A program made the translations under genes and the position numbers. 64,000 nt of DNA. Origin: Microcebus murinus (lineage: Eukaryota; Chordata; Mammalia; Primates; Cheirogaleidae). The notes beneath the pieces were generated by a model that saw only the letters and a program-made list of their open reading frames with translations, was not told the DNA's origin and searched no databases. The stretch lies in the NCBI RefSeq assembly GCF_040939455.1, contig NC_134119.1, forward strand, positions 66,822,890 to 66,886,889. The letters run 5' to 3'. Positions 1-10,973 of the stretch are shown here, in pieces; within the stretch, counting starts at the first letter, position 1, and the number at the start of each line of letters is the position of its first letter.

Positions 1-2778
1 AAAAAAACAAACAGTCACTCCACAACTCCTATTTTTCCTTCTCAGGCACATAGGAAGCCAGTAATAAATGTAGCCTTACATCAAACACTAAAGTGACTAT
101 CAACACAGTTCAAGAGTTTAATTTAACAGAATAATTTATGTAATAAAATTATAATAAGTTATGAGTCAATGAATAAATAATTAAATAAGATAAAACCCTG
201 ATTTCTCCATACTTTCATTACTAAAGCAGTTCTTAGTAACCACCTAATGGAAAACATTCAATTAGGAAACTGCTTTATAGAATGTCCCTTGCAGAAATAA
301 ATATGAGGACTAGATAAGAACCTTCAAAGAAATCAGTGGCAGTGGGAAAGCAATAGCAAAGCCAATCCTGGAGAAAAGAAAAGGAAGGAAGGAAGGAAGG
401 AAGGAAGGAAGGAAGGAAGGAAGGAAGGAAGGAAGGAAGGAAGGAAGGAAGGAAGGGAGGGAGGGAGGGAGGGAGGGAGGGAGGGAGGGAGGGAGGGAGG
501 GAGGGAGGGAGGGAATTGATACAGGGAAAATGAGAATACTAGAAAACAACCCAAAATGGATGGGAAAAATAGAGTGAAAGGTGAGTTCCTATAAAAAAGA
601 ATAAAATGAATAAACCTTTGCTGATACTGTACCACTGCCCAAAGGAAGGCACCAATAATATCACGATTTAAATGTTAAGGAGAGAGCAATGGAGACCTAG
701 AAATATTTTTTAAAAGATGACGTTATGATTAACTGTGTCAATAAATTTGGAAGGTTAGGGGATATGGGCAAATTCCTAGAAGACTTAACGTGCCACAAAG
801 GATATTAGAATTGTGGAAACTCATTATTGTGCAATGCACCCCATAATGAAATTGAATAGTGGGCAAAATTGTTCCAAAGGAAATTCCAAAGAATGGCTCA
901 AGGATGAAGTTTGCTAAATAAACCACATATGAAAAATATCTACAAACTACATTGTTCGGATAGAAAAAAGCATTTTTTACCACATAATCAAGTTAGCACA
1001 CTCTTGACAACACTACATAATATAGATTTTATGAACAGTCTGATGATAAAACTATGTAATTCGTGAACCTAGGGAAAAATAATCTGTACAAAATAATTGT
1101 AGACATAAATTCCACCCTATGTGTAAAGATTCTATGAACTGGTCAAGAGAATTATTCAAATATAAATTTAATGTAAAATTTATCTGTATGATTAGGCACA
1201 GTAGCTGATTAAAGAAGGAAATCAATAATCACTTCAACAGATACATATCATGTGATAAAATTCATCATATATATCAATGGTAAAAATTTTAATTATGTAG
1301 CAATAGAAAGGTTCAACTTTGCTAAAGCAACAATATGTACAATGTCAACAGTATCATTAATGGTTAAATATTGAAAGATTTTCCTTTAAGGTTAGATATG
1401 AGTAAATTTATCTGCCTCACCAGTTTTATTCCTCATGTCTTTGGAGCAGTTTGATTGTAAAGAAAGAAAGTAAAATTTATAATAATTGGAATGAAAGTAA
1501 CACCGTATTTTAAAATTATTGACAAGTTATCTAAATTCTAAGAATAAAAACTACAGCATTGACTACACGATTATTAAGTGGAATTGTCAAGGTTACTGAG
1601 AGCAAAATAAGTGTAAAAATCACTGGGGTTTCTACATTATAGCATAAAATATGTTTAAAACACAATGTAGAGAATATCATTTAAATAGCATAAAGAATAG
1701 GGAACTAGGAGTCTGTATATGTTAAAAATGTGTAAAAACTCTAATCAAAAATGATAGTATTATATAAATTAATCTAAACGTGCCTGAAGCATTTCTAAGT
1801 TAAAATAATATGCATTGATTTGAAGTAAAGGATGTTACCTATAAAACAGAATGATGCTAGGAACAAAATTAAGAATAACAGCAGAATAGAAAAGGGAATA
1901 ATAAAAACAAAGTAGAATTATTTCAAATGTAAATAAATCCCAATTAAGACACTCAGAATAAAAAATGATAGAGTATGAGAGATCTACTTGTATACATGGA
2001 ATTAAATAGAATTTTCAAGTACTCCTTAATAATAAACCAAAATGTCAAAATACAATGAAGAATGCATGATATTGCTTTGAAACAGAACTCACTTGATTGT
2101 AGACAAGGTTAATTTGTAAGAGTTGTTAGAGATACTGAAATATAAAAGAAATGAAAGATCGAAGAAAGTAAAAACTACACATATGAAAGAAAAAGGAAAT
2201 GGTGACAATAAAAATAAGAAAGAACAAAACATATGTATATCATAACTGAAAATATATTAGAAAGATAAATCTGAAAAAATTTGAAGTCTCTGCAAGGAAG
2301 CATAGCATGGGAATGGGAACATTGAAAAGGTCTGTGTACCTTGATCTCGTTCCCAAGGCTGAGTGTCGCAGAACGCTCAGTAAAGGCAGGCGGCTTCCCT
2401 GAGACACTGAGGCATCTTGGAAAGGCTGGGTCTCATTGGAAGTGACTGTATATCAGGGATGGGTGGCAGGACTTCTCCTCCCAGTGGACATCGATGACCT
2501 TGTCACCTGCTGCCTCAATGACCCTGTTTATCTGGCAGCCACTTTATGTGCCCAGAGGAGCAACAAGTCCCTCTCCCAGATGCAAAATGATTCTCCTGGT
2601 AAATAATTTAGGTGTATTAATCAGGAGTGCAAAGTCATCTTTTGCGGACATGTTTTCCCCAGTTGAACTACATCATAAAGTAAACTTCAGGATCTAGTAA
2701 GTCATTAAAAGTTGGTTTTCACTCAGCTGGTGGGAATTCCCACAGCCCTTGATAGAATGTGACCACTGAGCAGGACCC
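1..2778 (-). repeat. Inverted, diverged copy of the V1R cassette 5' half
   Basis: Read on the minus strand, this stretch matches the 5' part of the other cassettes in order. Bases 2778 down to about 520 match 10526-12795, and bases 355 down to 1 match 47940-48260. Landmarks include the 'ggtgccttccc...gggcagtggtac' block near 640 and the 'gacaaggtcatcgatgtccactgggaggag' region near 2490. By eye it is roughly 10% diverged from cassette A. It is therefore head-to-head with cassettes A, B and C. A receptor belonging to this copy would lie left of base 1, outside the window. No gene is seen here. Confidence 0.85.
381..513. repeat. (GGAA)n/(GGGA)n microsatellite
   Basis: A pure compound tetranucleotide run: GGAA units to about 455, then GGGA units to 513. 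It lies inside the inverted cassette copy, in the position where cassettes A and C have a short T-rich stretch. The purine/pyrimidine strand asymmetry is complete. Open frames through it are low-complexity artefacts. Confidence 0.97.
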
Positions 2779-4222
2779 CAGATCTTTCCCCTCCCTGTTT
2801 CAGTATATTACTAGGTATTCTTTGCAGATGTTGTAAGTGATGTAGAGTTCTCGATTTCATTCTCAGTTTGGCTATTATTAGTGTATAGAAATGCTACTGA
2901 TTGTGTACATTAGTTTTATAGCATGAGACTTTACTGAATTTACTTATCAATTCTGGGAGTCTTTTGGAAGAGTCTTTAGGGTTTTCTGGACATACTAGAT
3001 ACTATCATCAGCAAACAAGGATAGTTTGACCACCTCCTTTGTGGTTTGGATGCCCTTTATTTCCCTCTCTTGCCTGATGGCTCTACCTAGGACTTCAACT
3101 AGTACTATGTTGAATAGAAGTGGCAAAAGTGGCTGTCCTTGTCTTTTTCCAGTTCTTAGAGGGAATGCTTTCACCCCATTCAGTATGATGTTCGTTGTAA
3201 GTTTGTCATTTATGGTTTTCATTACTTTTATGTAGGAGAGGTGCTGGATTTTATTGAATGCTTTCTCTGTACCTGTTGAAAGGATCATCTATATATTTTT
3301 TAAATCTTGTTTAGGTGGTGACTCAGACTTACTGATTTGTGTATGTTGAACCATTCTTGCATCCCTGGGACGAAACCCACTTGATTGTGGTGAATTAACT
3401 TTTTGGTGTGCTGTTGGATTTGGTTTGCTAGTATTTTGTTGCAGATTTTTATATCTGTTTTGATGAGGGAGATTGGATCCTAGAGGGATATTGGTCTGTA
3501 GATTTCTTTTTTTGCTGTATCCTTTCCTGGCTTTGGCATCAGGGTGGTACTTGCTTCATGTGATGAGCTAAGGAGGATTCCGTCCTTCTCAATCTGATGG
3601 AACTGTTTCAGTAGAGTTAGGGATCAGTTCCTCTTTGTAGGTCTGGTAGAATTCAGTTGTGAATCTGCCCAGTACAGGGATACTTGATCTTGGGGATGGG
3701 GGGGAGTGACAATTCTGTATTACTATTTTAATCTTTCTACCCTTTATTAATCTGTTCAGGATCTCTATTTCCTCTTGATTCAAACTTGGAGGTCATGTGT
3801 CTCCAAGAATTTATCCATTTCCTCTAGATTTTCTAGTTTGTGTGCATAGAGGGTGTTCTTAGTAGTCTCTAATGATGTCTTGTATGTCTATGGTATCAGT
3901 TGTAATGACTCCTTTTTCATGTCTAATTGAGCTTATTTGAATCTTCTCTTTTTTTTCTTGGTTAATCTAGCTATAGGTCTATCAAAATCATATTTCGAAG
4001 AATCAGCTTTTCATTTCAATGATCATTTCTGGTTTTTTGTTTCAATTTAATTTGTTATGCTTTGAGCTTTGTTATTTCTTCTCTTCTGCTAGAAGAGTTT
4101 TAAGTTTGGTTTGTTATTGCTTTTTTGTTTTTAGTTCATTAGGTTATTAATTTCTAATTTTTTGTCTTTTTGATGTAGGTATTTAGTGTTATGAATTTCC
4201 CGCTTAGCACTGCATCTTTTTG
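2779..4222 (-). mobile_element. L1 ORF2 fragment, antisense
   Basis: The minus strand encodes L1 reverse-transcriptase sequence: [18 protein letters not shown] and the catalytic FADD at about 2995-3010, followed upstream by ORF2 text to about 4222. It has neither a 3' UTR nor a 5' end. Its right-hand edge in L1 sense joins V1R flank at 2778/2779. The same L1-to-flank junction recurs at 10525/10526, so that join predates formation of cassette A. Confidence 0.85.
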
Positions 4223-4471
4223 TCACTGGTATATGAACTGGTGCAAGAAATTGAGAGTCATAATGCATTGAAGAGTTCCATAGAACACATAGATTGTGGA
4301 TAAATGGATTCCACAGAAAGCAGCAAGAGAGAAACTAGGTAAAGCCAGCTAACTCTGAGAGACGCTCTTTGGGTTTGCTGCCTCACAAAAATAAAAAGTC
4401 CTTGGTTTATTAATTCTATTTGACTGTGCCATTTTATAGTTATTACAACTGTGTTTTGAAAAACGTTATTT
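4223..4471. other. No gene recognised
   Basis: About 250 bp of unclassified AT-rich sequence between two L1 pieces. No convincing coding or RNA signal was seen. Confidence 0.5.
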
Positions 4472-4560
4472 CTTTTTATTTCAGTATATTATGGGGGTAC
4501 AAATTTTAAGGTTTCAAATAAAGCCCTTGTCCCCCCTCCTCCACAAGTCTGAGCTTCAAG
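4472..4560 (-). mobile_element. Very short L1 3'-end insertion with TSD
   Basis: About 90 bp of antisense L1 3' UTR (tail-side T tract, then the gtacccccataatata-type end), severely 5' truncated. A short target-site duplication, cgttattt, flanks it at 4464-4471 and 4561-4568. Confidence 0.75.
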
Positions 4561-4568
4561 CGTTATTT

Positions 4569-5022
4569 ATTTTTATATTGTGTTAAAGACACATGACATC
4601 AATTTATCATTTTAACCATTGTACACTATTTTCAGGTGTACAATTCAGTGGCATTAAGTATATTCACAATTGGTACAACCATCTTCGCCATAAACCTCCA
4701 GAATTTTTTTCATCTTGCAAAAATGAAACTCTGTACGCTTTAACAATAACTCCTGTTCTCCCTCTCTTCAGCCCCTGGCAACCACCATTCTACTTTAGGT
4801 CTCTTGGGATTTTATTAAGTTTAAGTACCTCATATGAGTGAAATGATAGAATATTTGTTGTTTTGAGCCTTGCTAATAACAGCTGCCGTATCTATCTGTT
4901 TTTTGGTTACTCTTTGCATTGTATATCTGTTTCTATTCTTTTACCTATAATCTGTTTATATAATTATACTTGAAGTGAGTTTCTAGTAGAACGCTTATAG
5001 TGAGGTCAGTTAAATTTTTTCT
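4569..5022 (-). mobile_element. Old mammalian L1 fragments, antisense
   Basis: Bases 4569-4850 resemble the 3' UTR of old mammalian L1 (L1M-type). Bases 4900-5022 resemble antisense L1 ORF2 N-terminal sequence. Both are strongly decayed. The second piece continues at 5723 across a younger L1 insertion. Confidence 0.6.
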
Positions 5023-5722
5023 TTTTTCAGCATATTATGGGGGTACAAACGTTAAGGTTACGTACATTGCCCTTATCTCCCCTCCCCCCTCGAGTCAGAG
5101 CCTCAGTGGTGGCCATTCCCCGGAGTCTGCCAGGGGTCCCCAAACTTTTTAAACAGGGGGCCAGTTCACTGTCCCTCAGACCATGGAGGGCCGTTGGAGA
5201 GTGTGGCACACATTCCACACCTGCGCACTGTGGGCCCAGGACGAGTTGGCTGCTAAGCAGAACAGGCAGCGGTGGCAAAAACACCTGGCGGGCAGGATAA
5301 ATGTCTTTGACCCGCCACATGTAGCCCGCGGCCATAGTTTGAGGACCCCTACCCCAGACTGTGCGCATCTCACTCACTAGGTATGTAAATAGCCATCCCC
5401 TCCTCCCCCATCCCTCCTGTCCAACACCCGATAAACGTTTTTTTTTTAACATTTGATTACATTTTATATCTCTGCCTCTCCCTAATAAGGGTTAGAGGTA
5501 TGCCCTTCCCCTCCACAATATTCACCACATCCCTCAGATGTGGGACTACCCCCCAACCCCCAAATCCCTGGTGAAGACCACCACCCTTTGAGCACCATAA
5601 TGTTAATCAGTCAGTACCAATTTGATGGCGAGTACACGTGGAGCCCATTATCCTGATCTTGTGCCACCTCACTTTGGATAATGGGCTTAAGCTCAATCCA
5701 GGATAATATAAGGGGTACTAGC
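5023..5722 (-). mobile_element. 5'-truncated L1, antisense, split by a DNA transposon
   Basis: An antisense L1 3' UTR begins at the T-rich tail (5023). It is flanked by the repeat cagttaaatttt at about 5007-5018 and 5723-5734. The element is interrupted by the hAT-like insertion at 5131-5351. A second, 3'-UTR-like stretch follows from about 5440 that may be another nested L1 piece. Confidence 0.7.
5131..5351. mobile_element. hAT-like non-autonomous DNA transposon (MITE), copy 1
   Basis: A 221-bp unit bounded by inverted termini. It begins CAGGGGTCCCCAAACT and ends with the complement, AGTTTGAGGACCCCT, with the last base changed. It sits inside an L1 3' UTR, so it moved after that L1 inserted. 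It shares its first 50 bases and its last 40 with the element at 44651-44854, but the middle differs. No transposase is present. Confidence 0.75.
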
Positions 5723-7150
5723 AGTTAAATTTTCTTGACCAATTCTGATACTCTTTTTCTTTTAATTGCTGTACTTTGACTATTCCCATTTATTGTGATT
5801 ATGGATATGTTAGGCATTACCCTGGGTCAGCCATTTTATTATTCGTTTCTGCTTGATCCATTTGGTTTTTCTTTCCAGTTTAAATTTCTTGATTTCTTTT
5901 GTTATTTGAATGTTTTAAGTATTCCACTTTATCTCTTGTGTTTTTGCCAATATCTCTTTGATTAGATTTTAGTGAATGTACTAGAAATTAATATATATGT
6001 GCTGAGTTCATCACAGTCCTTTAATCCATTCATACCACTGAAGTGGATTCTAGAAAGATTGCCACCATTTAAGACACATTTTCTCTTACCTACATGATCT
6101 GCTTTTTTCCTATATTACCTCTCTGTATATATTAAAATATCATCAGAAAAATGTTATATATTTTGTATTATTAACTGTTGAGTTGGTTTAGTGCTCATGA
6201 TGAAAATAGCTGTTACTTTTTCCCAGATAGTTATCATTTCTTTTGCTCTTCCTTCATTTCTGATGTTTCAAGTGTCATTCTATTTTTCCCCCCTTTCTAT
6301 CTGAAGAACAACCTTCAACAATTCTTTTAGAGCAGGTCTGCTGATGGTGGATTCTCTCAGTTTTCCTTAATCTGAAAATGTCTTCATCTCACTTTCTTTC
6401 CTGAAGGACATTTTTGCTAGACACAGTATAGAGTAGACAGTCCATTTCTTTCAGGCACTTCCTGTTTGGCTCCATGGTTCCTCATAAGAAATCTGTGTTC
6501 ATTCGAACTATTTTTTTTTTTTTTTTTTTACTTTAGGTATTGGGTCATCTTTCTCTAGGCGATAGGAAGATATATTTCAATGTCTTTCATTTTTGGCAAT
6601 TTGATGAAGAAGAGTCCAGTATGGACTTTTTGGGGTTTATCCTGTATGGAATGAGCTCAGTTCTTAAATTGGTAGATTTATGTCTTTCACCAAACTTGTA
6701 AGCACAATTATTTCATCAAATATTTTTTCATCTGTCCTGTTTTTCTTTTCTCTTTCTGGTATTCTGATGGCCCAAACGTGAGAGTTTTTGTTTGTCCCCT
6801 AGGTTCCTGAGGCTCTGTTCATTTTCCATCAGTCTTTTTTCCTGTCTGTTGTTCTGATTGGTCGCTACTTATTGCTCTAGCTTCCAGTACATTGACTTCC
6901 ACAACCATCATCTCTGGTCTTCTACTGAGTCCATTCACTGGATTTTAATTTGGGGTTCCTGTATTTACAAGTTCTAAAATGGCACTTGGTAATTCCTTAT
7001 ATTTTTAATTTGGCTTGTATTCTCTTTTCATATGTGCAAAGTGTTAAAAATTGCATGATTGAGCATTTTTAGCTTTGGGGGTATTTTTATAGTATTTCCT
7101 TTAATTTCTTTGTCAGATAACTCCAATGGTTTTGATCACCCATTGTTTGA
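5723..7150 (-). mobile_element. Old L1 ORF2 remnant, antisense
   Basis: Diffuse similarity to antisense old L1 ORF2. One example is the block around 6320-6440 with the 'agagcaggtctgctgatggt' and 'gaaggacatttttgctag' text. It continues the piece interrupted at 5022. Many stops and indels are present. The right edge is uncertain. Confidence 0.55.
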
Positions 7151-8985
7151 TGTCTATCAATTGTTGTTCTCCATGCTAGTGGAGACTTTGTGGTTCAAAC
7201 ATTAACCCTATGATCACAGAGACCCTCCAGACGGTGCCACCAGACTTCAAAGTCCATATTTTAGGCCCTGATACCTCAGTAGCAGGCCATACCCAACTTT
7301 GGTGGTCACCAATTGGTTTTATATATTCAAACACAGCATATTGTAACACCGTAATAGTTGTACATAAACCACATATCATCCTAGTATGAAAGTCAACCTT
7401 GTATTCACAGTAATTTTGGTTTTTATGCTGAACATATGAATGCTATATTTTGGGACTCTGGGTTTTGTTGATATCCAATAGAGAATGTGAATTTTTCTTG
7501 GTTTGATTATATCTTCTGTGAACTCAGGTTCCAATGCTAGTTCAGTTCAAAGCCTGAGCAGTGCTATTCAGGTCTATAACTAGAATATACCTAGGGAATT
7601 GGCAGAGGTCTGCCCCTTATCTTAGTGCTAAAACTCTTCAGTATGCTGATTAGGGCCAGATCTATGCATGCACAAATAAGAGCATAAGAGTTGAGCATAA
7701 GAGTTCATAAGAGTTCTTGAGCATAAGAGTTCATAAATGACCTCATGGTCTCTTGTTTGGGAGCTTCTCATCTCCATTTTTCTTATGGTGGAGTTATGGT
7801 ATTTTGTGTCCTTCCACATTCTAACTTGAAGCAGAAGCAAACATTTAACTTGAAGGGAAGAATGATACTCTTTTACTAAAACTAAGAAAGCATCTTAATG
7901 GTGACTAAAACAAGACAAAAGCACAAATGATTAAGAGTCTAGCACATTGAAGTCTCTTAAGGTTAAAAAGCAAAGTATGATTTTGAAAGATGCTGCAAAC
8001 TATAAATATAAATAGTAGATAATATTTAAACATACCCCAAACTATTTAACATCAATATCAAAATAAAAATCTGTGGTTAAAAGTGGGCAAAGTTAAGAAT
8101 GTGATTTCACAGATCATGAATCTTAATGGATAATGAACCAATTGAAAGAAAGTAACTCCTAGTAATCAGGTACCTAATATTAAAATCATTTTATATTCAT
8201 CACATTGTCAAATATTAGAGCCTCCAATACTTCATATAAGTAGATGGGTAGAACAAAAAAATGTTAAAATACTATTTTTGTGCAAACATCATCGTGTAAA
8301 ATAATTTGAAGTCATACTGAAATTAAAGACACATAAGTCATAACACCAGTAACTTCACTTTCTTACGTACTCTTAAAACAAATATGGAACTAATTTATGG
8401 ATCAAAAAATTAAAAAACCAAATGAAAGTAACTATTCTCCAATATACACAAAGAACCATTCATTGCAGAACTCTAGCCCAAAGATCATAAGTAGAAATAA
8501 CTCAATTTTTTCAATTAAAGAATGGACAAAACTTTCTGGTAAATTCATAAACTAGAAAACAATTCAGCAGGAAAAAAATTAACTGTGGCTTCCACTATAA
8601 GCTCCTACAGTTACAAAAAAATTTTTTGAAGCTAAAAATCAAAGTACAATAAGAATTTATATAATATAATGCCATTCATACAAAATGAAATTCATAAAAA
8701 CTTGAATTGTACATACTTTTTGACATCAAAATGGGCATTAAATATAAAGGATGGATAATATATAAAACATTCAAGAATATTTAATCGAAAGGAAAGGAAG
8801 AAATATATTAATTTTAGAGGAACATATTTTTAGAAGTTCAGAGTTATTGAAAATATTCTATTAATTAAGCAGAGTTGTATAGAGTTGTATAGGAACAACT
8901 CTTTTGATCTCTTATATGCTGCATCATACATTATGTAGAATATATTTACCAGTAAAACTTCTGGAGCAATTTCAATCTTTATATC
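7151..8985. other. AT-rich spacer without recognised gene
   Basis: Mostly AT-rich unclassified sequence. It holds short local repeats (7680-7736; a direct 10-mer duplication near 8870-8890) but no supportable gene. From its right end it is the original left flank of cassette B, because 8986-9001 repeats at 26777-26792. Confidence 0.5.
7680..7736. repeat. Short imperfect tandem repeat
   Basis: Three copies of a unit containing gagcataagagtt, interleaved with cataagagttc. It looks like a small slippage or duplication tract. Confidence 0.75.
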
Positions 8986-9001
8986 ATGGCAACCAATTTT
9001 A
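8986..9001. repeat. Left target-site duplication of the split L1
   Basis: The 16-mer atggcaaccaatttta occurs here and at 26777-26792, 17.8 kb away. The rebuilt empty site reads aattttaaaatg, a perfect TTTT/AAAA L1 endonuclease target, and the antisense L1 tail starts directly after it. Confidence 0.85.
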
Positions 9002-10209
9002 TTTGTGTATTTATTTATTTATTTATTTATTATTTTATTTCAGCACATTAAGGGGTACAAATTTTTAGGTTATGTATATTGCACTTCCCACCCCCAAGTC
9101 AGAGCTTCAAGCATGTCGATCCCCCAGACGGTGCGCATCACATTCATTATGTATGTATATACTCATCCCCTACTCCCCCCTCTCATCTGCTTGTCCCCGA
9201 TGAATGTTATTCCTATATGCGCACTTAGGTGTTGATCAGTGAAACCAATTTGCTCGTGAGTACATGTGGTGCTTATTTGTCCATCTTGGGATACTTCACT
9301 TAGTAGAATGGGTTCCAGCTCAATCCAGGATAACACAAGAGGTGCTATATCACCACTGCTTCTTATAGCTAAATAGTACTCCATGGTATACATATACCAC
9401 ATTTTATTAATCCACTCATGTATTGATGGGCACTTGGGTTGTTTCCACATCTTTGCAATTGTGAATTGTGCTGCTATAAACATTCAAGTGCAGGTGTCTT
9501 TTTTATAGAATCTCTTTTGTTCTTTTGGGTAGATGCCCAGGAATGGGATTGCTGGATCAAATGGAAGATCTACTTGTATCTCCATATTGCTTTCCATGAA
9601 GGTTGCACTAGTTTGCAGTCCCACCAGCAGTGTATGAGTGTTCCCATCTCTCCACATCCACACCAATATTTATTGTTTTGGGACTTTCTGACAAAGGCCA
9701 TTCTCACTGGATATAAGTGGTATCTCATTGCAGTTTTGATTTGCATGTACTGATGATTAGAGGTGTTGCGCATTTTTTCATATGTTTGTTGGCCATTATT
9801 CTGTCTTCTTTTGAAAAGTTTCTGTTCATGTCCTTTGCCCACTTTTTGATAGAGTTCTTTGATTTTTTTTTCTTGCTGATTTTCTTGAGTTCTAAATAGA
9901 TTCTAGTTATCAACCTTTTATTGGATGTATAGCATGCAAATATTTTCTCCCATTCTGTAGGCTGTCTGTTTGCTCTTGTGATAGTTTCTTTGGCTGTACA
10001 GAAGCTTTTTAATTTTATCAGGTCCTATTTATTTATTTTTGTTGTTGCTGTGATTGTCTTAGGGGTCTTCATAAATTCTTTGCCTAGGCCAATATCTAAA
10101 AGAGTATTTCCAACGTTTTCTTCTAGAATTCTTATAGTTTCAGGCCTTAGGTTTAAGTCTGTAATCCACTGTGAATTGATTTTTGTGAGAGGTGAAAAGT
10201 GTGTGTCAT
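9002..10209 (-). mobile_element. Split L1, 3' part (ORF2 C-terminus and 3' UTR), antisense
   Basis: The element begins with a T-rich (AAAT-type) tail and L1 3' UTR. It reads on the minus strand through the ORF2 C-terminal domain (QWITDL, then KINK, then CWWDCK, then IPFLGIYP and [14 protein letters not shown]), with frameshifts. It stops abruptly at 10209. The next ORF2 sequence on the same strand resumes at 25684 after a gap of about 165 bp relative to a complete L1. The 15.5-kb block between them was therefore inserted into this L1. Confidence 0.85.
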
Positions 10210-10525
10210 CAGTCCTAGGTAGAGCCACCCGGCAAGAGAGGGAAATAAAGGGCATCCAAACCACAAAGGAGGTGGTCAAACTATCCTTGTTTGCTGATGA
10301 TAGTATCTAGTATGTCCAGAAAACCCTAAAGACTCTTCCAAAAGACTCCCAGAATTGATAAGTAAATTCAGTAAAGTCTCATGCTATAAAACTAATGTAC
10401 ACAATCAGTAGCATTTCTATACACTAATAATAGCCAAACTGAGAATGAAATCGAGAACTCTACATCATTTACAACATCTGCAAAGAATACCTAGTAATAT
10501 ACTGAAACAGGGAGGGGAAAGATCT
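10210..10525 (+). mobile_element. L1 ORF2 fragment, sense
   Basis: This encodes an RT-domain piece ([10 protein letters not shown], then the FADD box at about 10297) followed by ORF2 text to the gatct at 10525. It is the near-identical reverse complement of 2779-3090. By eye it differs at only about 3 positions in 310, while the V1R flank beyond it differs about tenfold more. It is a captured end, not an independent insertion. Confidence 0.85.
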
Positions 10526-10631
10526 GGGGTCCTGCTCAGTGGTCACATTATATCAAGGGCTGTGGGAATTCCCACCAGCTGAGTGAAAACTAACTTTTAA
10601 TGACTTACTAGATCCTCAAGTTTACTTTCTG

Positions 10632-10973
10632 ATGCAGTTCAACTGGGGAAAACGTACATCCTCAAATAGTTACTTTGCATTCCTGATTAATGCACCTGCT
10701 TTATTTACCAGGAGAATCATTTTGCATCTGGAAGAGGGACTTGTTGCTCCTCTGGGCACATCAAATGGATGCACGATAAACAAGGTCATTAAGGCAGCAG
10801 GTGACAAGGTCATCGATGTCCACTGGGAGGAGAAGTCCTGCCATCCGTCCCTGACATACAGTCATTGCCGGTCAGACCCAGCCTTTCCAAGATGCCTCAG
10901 TGTGTCAGGGAAGCCGCCTGCCTTTCATGAGGGTTCTGCGACACTCAGCCTCGGGAAAGAGATCGAGGTATGA
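10632..10973 (+). CDS. Unrecognised 113-aa open frame in the conserved cassette head (cassette A)
   Basis: An ATG-initiated frame of 113 codons in the non-repeat block that starts every cassette. I do not recognise the product; it shows no clear signal peptide, membrane segment or catalytic motif. The cassette B copy (27087-27428) differs at one residue (N4 to D). In cassette C and the inverted copy the homologous DNA is present, but the frame is shortened or broken. That argues against a conserved protein. The block might instead be an old exon, a pseudogene fragment or regulatory DNA about 8 kb upstream of the receptor. Confidence 0.2.
   Translation: MQFNWGKRTSSNSYFAFLINAPALFTRRIILHLEEGLVAPLGTSNGCTINKVIKAAGDKVIDVHWEEKSCHPSLTYSHCRSDPAFPRCLSVSGKPPAFHEGSATLSLGKEIEV

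Noticed and set aside
310..635. Open frames across the GGAA tract giving proline/serine/leucine repeats
   Set aside because: Low-complexity translation of a microsatellite with no conserved flanks; not a gene.
9002..10525. The opposed L1 pieces at 10209/10210 as simple twin priming
   Set aside because: The right-hand piece is shared with the inverted arm at 2779-3090 as part of a longer L1, and the missing half of the left-hand L1 lies at 25684, so a later insertion fits better.
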